DNA from: CAG-217 sp963605415
GTDB taxonomy: Bacteria > Bacillota > Clostridia > Oscillospirales > Acutalibacteraceae
Direction of reading: 5' to 3'
Length of the DNA stretch: 64,000 nucleotides
Assembly: GCA_963605415.1 (NCBI GenBank)
Contig: CAVCUL010000005.1
Coordinates: 62,001-126,000, forward strand
The position numbers and the translations under genes are program-made. Positions 57,648-64,000 of this stretch are shown in pieces. A model generated the notes under the pieces. The model did not search any database. It saw nothing but the letters and a program-made list of their open reading frames with translations, and was not told the DNA's origin. Position 1 is the first letter of the stretch. Each line of letters starts with the position of its first letter.

Positions 57648-58352
57648 ATGGAGATACAACAGCTTTCAACTTTGCTGTCCGGCAACTGCTATCCCGGCCG
57701 CGGGATCGTGCTTGGCCGCAGCAAGGACGGCAAAACGGCGATGATCGCCTACTTTATTATGGGCCGCAGCGTCAACTCCCGGAACCGTGTGTTTGAGGAG
57801 AACGACCGTGGCGGCATTCGCACCAAGGCTTTTGATGAGAGCAAGATGGAGGATCCGTCTTTGATCATCTACAACCCGGTGCTGTGCCTGGACGGCAAGA
57901 CCATCGTCACCAACGGTGACCAGACGGATACCATTTATGATTTTATGGCAGAGGGCAAGTGCTATCGCCATGCGCTGCTGACCCGGGAGTTTGAGCCGGA
58001 CGCGCCCAATTATACCCCCAGAATCAGCGGTGTGGTCAAGCCTGGCGGCGACTACAACCTGTCCATCTTAAAGTCCAATATGGGTCGGGGCGATTCTTGC
58101 CTGCGCTACTTCTTTGAGTACCAGGCGGTGCCCGGTCTGGGTCATTTGATCCATACCTATAAGGGCGACGGCGATCCGATCCCGTCTTTTGAGGGCGAGC
58201 CGGTGCCGGTGGAGATGGACGGCGACCTGGACAGCTTTACCCAAATGATCTGGGACAGCTTAAATGAGGACAACAAAGTCTCTCTCTTCACCCGCTTTAT
58301 TGATTTGGAGAGCGGCAAGGCAGAGAGCCGGATCATCAATAAAAACAAATAA
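57648..58352 (+). CDS. purO: IMP cyclohydrolase, PurO type
   Basis: 234 residues of the archaeal-type IMP cyclohydrolase family (IMP_cyclohyd, PF07826), which closes FAICAR to IMP, the last step of purine synthesis. The N-terminal GNCYPGRGIVLGRSKDGKTAMIAYFIMGRS, and NRVFEENDRGGIRTKAFDESKMEDPSLIIYNP, are as expected for the family. It stands in for the C-terminal half of bifunctional PurH. The start may be the ATG at 57648 (GGTGA upstream) or 57636; the first is preferred. It lies inside the purine operon. Confidence 0.85.
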   Translation: MEIQQLSTLLSGNCYPGRGIVLGRSKDGKTAMIAYFIMGRSVNSRNRVFEENDRGGIRTKAFDESKMEDPSLIIYNPVLCLDGKTIVTNGDQTDTIYDFMAEGKCYRHALLTREFEPDAPNYTPRISGVVKPGGDYNLSILKSNMGRGDSCLRYFFEYQAVPGLGHLIHTYKGDGDPIPSFEGEPVPVEMDGDLDSFTQMIWDSLNEDNKVSLFTRFIDLESGKAESRIINKNK

Positions 58353-58368
58353 GAATATAAAATGATAC

Positions 58369-58400
58369 AGGAGAATTGGCGGCAAAACGGCAGTTCTCCT
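58369..58400 (+). promoter_or_regulatory. Hairpin between purO and purD
   Basis: AGGAGAA (58369-58375) pairs perfectly with TTCTCCT (58394-58400). The 3' arm could instead pair with the purD binding site CGGAGG (58413-58418), giving a possible on/off choice. A weak T-rich stretch (AAAAGTCTTTTT) follows. Confidence 0.4.
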
Positions 58401-58427
58401 AAAAGTCTTTTTCGGAGGTCAAAGAAT

Positions 58428-59711
58428 ATGACGGTTTTGGTGGTAGGCGGCGGCGGCCGCGAGCATGCATTGGTGCGCAAGATCAAAGAGTCTCCCAGAG
58501 TGGACAGTGTGCATTGCTGCCCGGGCAACGGCGGCATTGCTTATGACGCAGTGTGCCACGATGTGGCGGCGATGGATACAGACGGCGTGGTGGCGCTGGC
58601 AAAGGAGATCAAAGCAGACCTGGTGGTAGTGGCACCGGACGATCCGCTGGTGGCCGGTATGGTAGACGCCCTGAATGCAGCGGGCTTTGCCACTTTCGGT
58701 CCCCGGGCCAATGCGGCTATTATTGAAGGCTCCAAGGTGTTCTCCAAGGACCTGATGCAAAAGTACCGCATTCCCACCGCCGAGTACCGCGTATTTGACG
58801 ATCCCCGGGCGGCTATTGATTATATTACGGAGAAGAACGAATTTCCCACCGTTATTAAGGCGGACGGCCTGGCCCTGGGCAAGGGTGTGCTGATCCCGGA
58901 GACTTTGGAAGAAGCAGTGGCCGGGGTCAAGGAAATTATGGAGGACAAGGTATTCGGTGCCTCCGGCAATCATATTGTGGTGGAGGAGTTCCTTACCGGG
59001 CCGGAAGTGTCTGTGCTGGCCTTTACCGATGGCAAGTGCGTACGGCCCATGGTGTCTTCTATGGACCACAAGCGGGCGCTGGATGGCGACAAGGGGTTGA
59101 ACACCGGCGGTATGGGCACCGTGTCACCCAATCCGTACTACACGGACGCGGTGGCGCAGCAATGTATGGAAACCATCTTTTTGCCCACGATTGCGGCTAT
59201 GAACGCCGAGGGGCGCACTTTCCGGGGCTGCCTATACTTTGGCCTGATGCTCACACCCAAGGGACCCAAGGTGATCGAATACAACTGCCGTTTTGGCGAC
59301 CCGGAGACCCAGGTGGTGCTGCCCCGGCTGAAAACGGATATTATGGATATTTTTGATGCCATTAACGCCGGAACGCTGGCTCAGCTGGATATACAGTGGA
59401 GCGATGAAGCCTGCGCTTGCGTGATCCTGGCCAGCGGCGGCTATCCCAAGTCTTATCCCAAGGGACTGGAAATTACCGGCCTCACCGACGGCCAGCGACC
59501 GGGGGTTACTGTGTACCATGCAGGTACGGCCCAAAAGGACGGCAAGCTGGTTACCGCCGGCGGGCGCGTGCTGGGCATTACTGCCTTGGGCGACAATCTA
59601 CAGGGGGCGCTGGATACAGCCTATGCCGCTGCCCGGGAGGTACGCTTTGACGGGGTGCATTACAGAAAGGACATCGGCGCCCGTGCGCTGGCTGCAAGTG
59701 ATTGTGAATAG
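58428..59711 (+). CDS. purD: GAR synthetase PurD
   Basis: 427-residue ATP-grasp ligase joining phosphoribosylamine and glycine. N-terminal MTVLVVGGGGREHALVRKI, the ATP-grasp segment FPTVIKADGLALGKGV, and GMGTVSPNP are diagnostic. The ATG at 58428 has GGAGG nine bases upstream; the longer frame from 58362 passes through the hairpin and is rejected. Last gene of the visible purine operon. No terminator is seen after it. Confidence 0.97.
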   Translation: MTVLVVGGGGREHALVRKIKESPRVDSVHCCPGNGGIAYDAVCHDVAAMDTDGVVALAKEIKADLVVVAPDDPLVAGMVDALNAAGFATFGPRANAAIIEGSKVFSKDLMQKYRIPTAEYRVFDDPRAAIDYITEKNEFPTVIKADGLALGKGVLIPETLEEAVAGVKEIMEDKVFGASGNHIVVEEFLTGPEVSVLAFTDGKCVRPMVSSMDHKRALDGDKGLNTGGMGTVSPNPYYTDAVAQQCMETIFLPTIAAMNAEGRTFRGCLYFGLMLTPKGPKVIEYNCRFGDPETQVVLPRLKTDIMDIFDAINAGTLAQLDIQWSDEACACVILASGGYPKSYPKGLEITGLTDGQRPGVTVYHAGTAQKDGKLVTAGGRVLGITALGDNLQGALDTAYAAAREVRFDGVHYRKDIGARALAASDCE

Positions 59712-59734
59712 GATATGAATTTTACAAATTGTTA

Positions 59735-59762
59735 TTGACAATTATACAGACTGTGATATAAT
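59735..59762 (+). promoter_or_regulatory. Promoter of the adaptor-permease operon
   Basis: TTGACA (59735-59740), 16-bp spacer, TATAAT (59757-59762), about 48 bp before the first gene. Confidence 0.8.
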
Positions 59763-59810
59763 ATACACATTCCGTACTTTGTATAAATTTTTCATTGAAG
59801 AGGCGAAATT

Positions 59811-61787
59811 ATGGCTACTGTCAAAAAGAGCAAAAAACGAATCATTGTTCCTATCGCCATTGTGTTGGTCATCGCCATTGCTGTGACCGGTATTGTTGTT
59901 GTGCGTAAGGTCAACAGCGGCGAGGAGGTTACCCTCCACACCATTTCCACCGGCGACATTTACGAAACGGTCAGCGCCACCGGCGATGTGACTGCAGGTG
60001 CCAGCCGTACATACAAGGTAGGCACTGTAGCCACCGTGAAGGAAGTGTTTGTCCAAACGGGTGACAAGGTCAAGGAGGGCGACAAGCTGGCCACCTTTGA
60101 TACCTCCAATATGGACAGCCAGATTTCCAAGCTGCAGAGCACTTATAACGATGCCAAAAAAGCATATAATACTGCCCGCAGCAACCAGTCTACGGCCAAG
60201 TCTCAGCTTTCTGCCGTAAATAAGCAGATCTCTAAGCTGGAGAAAGAAATTGCTAAGCTGGAGAAGTCTTCCAATACAACCACTACGACGAAAAAGACAA
60301 CCACGAAAAAGCAGTCGACCACATTGCCTGTTACTGTGCCTACCACTCGGGTCACCACCACAAAGGCGAGCACCACCCAGGCGGCTACCTATACAGTGAC
60401 CGCTACTGTGCTGGCCGGCCAGGAGAGTTACGGCACCGTGCAGGTGGGTAACAACACTGCCGGTACCTCCAGTGCTGGCAAGTATGACCAGGGGGCAGCC
60501 GTTGTCATCAAGGCAGTGCCTGCCAAGGATTACAGTTTCTCCGGCTGGTATGATGCCAACGGCACAAAGTTGAAATCAGCAAAGCAGGTGACCGTGCAGG
60601 TAAGCGGTAATGTGCAGTATATTGCCCAGTTTACAAAGACCAGTACCGCCGGAGCACTGAGTGACCTGTCCGACGCATTGGCAGAGATTGCAGACAATAT
60701 CCGCGACATGACCGATGATGTGGATACCATGATGCAGATCCTGAAAACTACCGCAGACGCCATCAGCAAAGTGCTGGACAGCAATATTACCGATGCAAAC
60801 ACCATTGCCAACGCTGTGGAAAAGGCTATTAAGAATGCCATCAGCGAGGGCCTAATCAGTGAGGAAAATCTGAAGGTTGCCGGTGATGTGCTGGCTAAGA
60901 GCATTGCTCAGGCGGTGAAGGATATTGACTGGAAGAGCGTAGCCAAGGACGTGACCAGCACCACGGATGTACAGCTGACCACCAAGCAGTTGCAGTTGGC
61001 GGCGCTGTATGCCCAATCTAAGATGTATGCGGTTGAGGCCTCTGATACCGCAGTAAGCGCGCAAAAGTCTGTGATGGAGAGTGCAGAGAGCGCCCTGACC
61101 ACACTGCAGGATGCAAATAAAGATCTGCAAGCCGGATGGACCGCTTCCTTTGACGGTACCATTACCACCTGTGATTTGGTAGCCGGTGAGCAAACCTCCC
61201 TGGTGTCAGACGGGATCGTACTGGAAAATATGAATACTATGGTTGTGACCATCAGTCTCAGCGAGTATGATAATCACAGAGTAAAAGTGGGTATGCCCTG
61301 TACCATCACAACTGCTTACGGCAGTTATGAGGGCGAGGTAACCGCAAAAGCACCTACAGCTACCGGTGGCTCTGCAGGCTCTATTCTGGATAATGTAGGC
61401 TCTATGGCCGGTATTAGCGGTCTGTCCAGTCTAACCAGTTCCGGCGCAGGCGTGGAATGCACAGTAGAAGTGAAAAACCCGGACGAGAACATTATTATCG
61501 GTTTTGAAGCCAATGTGGAGATTAGCACCGGCGAATATCTGGGCGTTGTAACGGTGCCTACCGGATCTATCGTACTGGATAAAACAGGTACCTATGTGTA
61601 TCTCTATAATGAAGAAGACAAGACCGTGACAAAGACCACCATTACCACCGGCGCTATGTCTGACTCAGATTATCAGGTTACGGAGGGCCTGAAGGCTGGG
61701 GATAAGATCGTCTCTGCACCGTCCTCTACCTATAAAGAAGAAACCTTTAAGGTTAAGGTTGTAGATAAACTGAGCACAACGAAATAA
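59811..61787 (+). CDS. HlyD/MacA-like adaptor with inserted InlB-type repeat
   Basis: 658-residue membrane-anchored adaptor of an ABC efflux system. Order: N-terminal anchor (about 11-33); a biotinyl-lipoyl-like half (about 45-100, with ATVKEVFVQTGDKVKEGDKLATF); coiled coil (about 102-152); a Thr/Lys-rich low-complexity linker (about 153-192); an InlB B-repeat-like domain (about 193-275, ending SFSGWYDANGTKLKSAKQVTVQVSGNVQYIAQF); a second long helical region (about 280-460); and the closing barrel and membrane-proximal domain (about 465-655, with IVLDKTGTYVYLYNEEDKTV). Typical adaptors are 350-450 aa, so about 250 residues are extra. It is followed by a MacB-like permease. Confidence 0.85.
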   Translation: MATVKKSKKRIIVPIAIVLVIAIAVTGIVVVRKVNSGEEVTLHTISTGDIYETVSATGDVTAGASRTYKVGTVATVKEVFVQTGDKVKEGDKLATFDTSNMDSQISKLQSTYNDAKKAYNTARSNQSTAKSQLSAVNKQISKLEKEIAKLEKSSNTTTTTKKTTTKKQSTTLPVTVPTTRVTTTKASTTQAATYTVTATVLAGQESYGTVQVGNNTAGTSSAGKYDQGAAVVIKAVPAKDYSFSGWYDANGTKLKSAKQVTVQVSGNVQYIAQFTKTSTAGALSDLSDALAEIADNIRDMTDDVDTMMQILKTTADAISKVLDSNITDANTIANAVEKAIKNAISEGLISEENLKVAGDVLAKSIAQAVKDIDWKSVAKDVTSTTDVQLTTKQLQLAALYAQSKMYAVEASDTAVSAQKSVMESAESALTTLQDANKDLQAGWTASFDGTITTCDLVAGEQTSLVSDGIVLENMNTMVVTISLSEYDNHRVKVGMPCTITTAYGSYEGEVTAKAPTATGGSAGSILDNVGSMAGISGLSSLTSSGAGVECTVEVKNPDENIIIGFEANVEISTGEYLGVVTVPTGSIVLDKTGTYVYLYNEEDKTVTKTTITTGAMSDSDYQVTEGLKAGDKIVSAPSSTYKEETFKVKVVDKLSTTK

Positions 61788-61799
61788 GGAGCACTTTTT

Positions 61800-63050
61800 G
61801 TGAACATTTCAGAAAGTTTTAAAATCGCCGTTAAGGCCATAAGGGCCAACTGGATGCGCTCGCTCCTGACCATGCTGGGAATCATCATCGGTATCAGCTC
61901 TGTGATTATGATCGTGGGTGCCGGTACCGGCGCCCGGGACTATATTGTCTCTTTGATTGAGGATATGGGCTCCAATGCTGTTATGGTCTCCGTGGATACG
62001 ACCCAGGCCACCGACAATGACTATATCACCCTGAAGGATGTAGATAATATCAAAAGCCGCGTTAACGGCGTGGAGCGTTGCTCGCCCATGCTTATGGGCT
62101 TTGGTAAGGCCACCATTGATTCTCAGGCTAAGGAGGCCACCGCCATGCTGGTGGGCGTAAACAGTGACATTCAGTATGCGCTGACCGACGGATGTACTTA
62201 TGGTCGGTTCTTTACCGATGAGGAATATGAGGCCAATTCGCCTATCGCCGTGATTGGTATCAACAGTGCCCAGAGCGTGTTTGGCTATGAGGATGTTACC
62301 GGCCAGTATGTAACCGTGTCCTCCAGCGGTAAGTCCATGAAGGTGAAAGTCTGCGGTGTAGCCAATATTGACCAGATTGCCCAGTCGGCCGGCGGCAGTT
62401 CATCCTTGTCTACCATGTTTCAGCAAAACGAGGATTCGCCGATTATTGCGCTGTTTATGCCCTGCACCACCCTGACCCAGATCACCGGTGCCAATACCAA
62501 TTTGAGTTCCATCTTCGTGATCGCCCAGGATGGCGCAGACAATGACGCAGTGGGCAATGCCACGGTTAATTACCTAAAGGCGGCCCATGGCAATTATACA
62601 AAGAATATGTATATCGCCCAAAATATGGCTACTTATATTCAGATCGTGGACATTGTAATGCAGGTGCTGACCGCATTTATCGCCTGCGTAGGCGCCATTT
62701 CCCTGATCGTTGGCGGTATCGGCGTCATGAACATTATGCTGGTGTCCGTAACCGAACGAACGCGGGAGATCGGCATACGAAAATCCCTGGGTGCCAAAAC
62801 CAGGGTGATCACCTTGCAGTTCCTGACCGAGTCGGTGATCCTGTGTTTGATCGGCGGTATTATCGGTTTGGTGCTGGGTATCGTAGGCGCGTATGCGGCC
62901 TGTGCCGTTATCAACATTACCCCCAAGATCACCTGGTGGGTGATCCTGCTGGCCCTGGCATTCTCCAGCGGCGTTGGGTTATTCTTCGGTATTTACCCGG
63001 CTCGCAAGGCTGCTAAGTTGTCACCCATTGAGGCATTGCGTCGGGATTAA
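61800..63050 (+). CDS. MacB/FtsX-like ABC transporter permease
   Basis: 416-residue permease with one N-terminal membrane helix (about 19-40, RSLLTMLGIIIGISSVIMIV), a large extracellular MacB-like domain (about 45-280), and three C-terminal helices (about 285-405), ending YPARKAAKLSPIEALRRD, the FtsX/MacB signature. Start is GTG at 61800 with AAGGAG eight bases upstream. The usual ATPase gene is not next to it, so the ATPase must be encoded elsewhere or upstream operons must supply it. It forms an operon with the adaptor. Confidence 0.9.
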   Translation: MNISESFKIAVKAIRANWMRSLLTMLGIIIGISSVIMIVGAGTGARDYIVSLIEDMGSNAVMVSVDTTQATDNDYITLKDVDNIKSRVNGVERCSPMLMGFGKATIDSQAKEATAMLVGVNSDIQYALTDGCTYGRFFTDEEYEANSPIAVIGINSAQSVFGYEDVTGQYVTVSSSGKSMKVKVCGVANIDQIAQSAGGSSSLSTMFQQNEDSPIIALFMPCTTLTQITGANTNLSSIFVIAQDGADNDAVGNATVNYLKAAHGNYTKNMYIAQNMATYIQIVDIVMQVLTAFIACVGAISLIVGGIGVMNIMLVSVTERTREIGIRKSLGAKTRVITLQFLTESVILCLIGGIIGLVLGIVGAYAACAVINITPKITWWVILLALAFSSGVGLFFGIYPARKAAKLSPIEALRRD

Positions 63051-63069
63051 AAACATATTTATGTACACG

Positions 63070-63112
63070 AAAGACCGTGTCGGTAATGTAATTGCCGATG
63101 CGGTCTTTATTT
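63070..63112 (+). terminator. Terminator after permease gene
   Basis: Outer arms AAAGACCG (63070-63077) and CGGTCTTT (63101-63108), with an inner stem CGGTAAT/ATTGCCG, followed by a short T-rich stretch. Confidence 0.7.
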
Positions 63113-63117
63113 GGGTA

Positions 63118-63146
63118 TTGAAAAAAAATGCAATTCGGTGTAAAAT
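63118..63146 (+). promoter_or_regulatory. Promoter of the kinase gene
   Basis: TTGAAA (63118-63123), 17-bp spacer, TAAAAT (63141-63146), 49 bp before the ATG. Confidence 0.7.
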
Positions 63147-63195
63147 AAAGGGACATTTTGCAGTGCTTACTGCGTGGATAAGGGAGGACGCTTGT

Positions 63196-64000
63196 ATGGA
63201 GAATATTCAGCAGGTGATCGACTGTTTCGATTTTAAGGGCAAGACGGCGGATTGCCGGGCCTTTGGCAACGGCCATATCAATACAACCTATATCGTTACC
63301 ACCGATCTGCCGGAGGGCGGCCGGCAGCGCTATGTGCTGCAAAAGGTCAATCACAATGTGTTTCGCGACATTGACCGGCTGATGCGGAATGTGTTTGCGG
63401 TCACTTCCTTTTTGCAGGAGAAGATCCGGGCTGCCGGCGGCGATCCGGAGCGGGAGACTCTGCACTTTATCAAGACCAAGGACGGCGCCCAGTATTACAC
63501 TGCGCCGGACGGGGACTACTTCCGCGCCTATGTGTTTGTGAAGGACTCTACCAGCTATGACGCGGTGGAGAGCGCGGCGCTGTTCCAAAAGAGCGGTGAG
63601 GCGTTCGGTCGCTTCCAGCACCTGCTGGCGGACTTCCCGGCAGAGACCCTGTATGAGACCATTCCCAATTTCCACAACACCCTGTGGCGGTATGAGAACG
63701 AGTTTCTCCCGGCGGTAGAAGCGGACAAGGCCGGTCGTGCCGCCGCTGTGCAGGCGGAAATTCAGTTTGTAAAGGACCGCAAGGCAGACACCCATCGGCT
63801 CAGCGACCTGGCGGCTGCCGGTCAGTTGCCCCTGCGGGTGACCCATAATGATACCAAGCTGAACAATGTGCTGTTTGACGCCACCGCCGGTGAGGCCATT
63901 TGCGTGATCGACCTGGATACGGTCATGCCGGGCCTGGCCCATTATGACTTTGGCGACTCTATTCGCTTTGGCGCCAACACCGCCGCAGAGGACGAGGCGG
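63196..64000 (+). CDS. N-acetylhexosamine kinase-like phosphotransferase (3' end outside window)
   Basis: Aminoglycoside phosphotransferase-fold protein of the NahK family (related proteins have been called mucin desulfatase). The frame is open to the window end (268 codons visible). N-terminal ATP-site region AFGNGHINTTYIV, catalytic loop HNDTKLNNVLFD (Asp and Asn of the kinase fold), and metal-binding VIDLDTVMPGLAHYDFGD are visible. NahK phosphorylates GlcNAc or GalNAc at C1, for example from host mucin glycans. AGGGAGG lies eight bases before the ATG. The substrate is inferred by family; a different sugar is possible. Confidence 0.82.
   Translation, partial: MENIQQVIDCFDFKGKTADCRAFGNGHINTTYIVTTDLPEGGRQRYVLQKVNHNVFRDIDRLMRNVFAVTSFLQEKIRAAGGDPERETLHFIKTKDGAQYYTAPDGDYFRAYVFVKDSTSYDAVESAALFQKSGEAFGRFQHLLADFPAETLYETIPNFHNTLWRYENEFLPAVEADKAGRAAAVQAEIQFVKDRKADTHRLSDLAAAGQLPLRVTHNDTKLNNVLFDATAGEAICVIDLDTVMPGLAHYDFGDSIRFGANTAAEDEA

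Noticed and set aside
1..64000. tRNA, rRNA, CRISPR arrays, IS elements, prophage or integration sites
   Set aside because: Looked for while reading but none recognised. No direct repeat arrays, transposase or integrase motifs, or rRNA core sequences were seen. A tRNAscan or Infernal run would be decisive.

Overview
The window looks like chromosome from an anaerobic, probably gut-associated low-to-mid GC Firmicute of the class Clostridia (Oscillospirales/Ruminococcaceae-like). Sequence reasons: strong AGGAGG-type ribosome binding sites with frequent GTG/TTG starts, TTGACA/TATAAT promoters, the Gram-positive LexA box GAAC-N4-GTTC, a full S10-spc-alpha ribosomal cluster in Firmicute order with zinc-type S14, L36 and L24, the era-yqzL-recO arrangement, a dockerin-bearing surface protein, and a PurO-type IMP cyclohydrolase. 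No rRNA, tRNA, CRISPR array, insertion sequence or prophage was seen. No species can be named from sequence reading alone.

Layout. 1-4.2 kb: a Dlt-like operon (adenylation enzyme, carrier protein, MBOAT acyltransferase, SGNH-like membrane protein) that probably acylates a cell-envelope polymer. 4.5-7.8 kb: an OmpR-type two-component system with a large multi-membrane sensor. 7.8-14.9 kb: mixed housekeeping genes, namely an HprK-like ATPase (reverse strand), a LexA-controlled Y-family polymerase with a small partner, GtrA, an aspartate aminotransferase, a sugar isomerase-like protein, a DMT exporter, NrdR and an Rrf2 regulator. 14.9-17.9 kb: a copper island with tandem CsoR boxes, csoR and copA. 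18-23 kb: a lipoprotein, two related GPH sugar symporters sharing a duplicated promoter, and an acetyltransferase.

23.1-28.1 kb (reverse strand): MscS channel, TauE/SafE exporter, cytoplasmic sulfatase and a third GPH symporter under one consensus promoter. This reads as uptake and desulfation of a sulfated sugar. Then fkbM (reverse strand). 29.2-35.8 kb: CorC-like CBS protein, phoH, ybeY, era, yqzL, recO, mutS2. 36.1-51.7 kb: a long ribosomal protein supercluster from rpsJ to rplQ with secY, adk, map, infA and rpoA, preceded by a perfect promoter and a leader of about 300 nt, and closed by a strong terminator.

51.9-55.2 kb: an unknown protein overlapping a small sigma factor, then a secreted LRR/dockerin protein. 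55.2-59.7 kb: purine genes purE-purM-purN-purO-purD, with a strikingly structured RNA-like region between purN and purO. This region is the best candidate in the window for an undescribed regulatory element. 59.7-63.1 kb: an HlyD/MacA-like adaptor carrying an inserted InlB-type repeat domain, plus a MacB-like permease with no ATPase gene beside it. The window ends inside an N-acetylhexosamine kinase-like gene.
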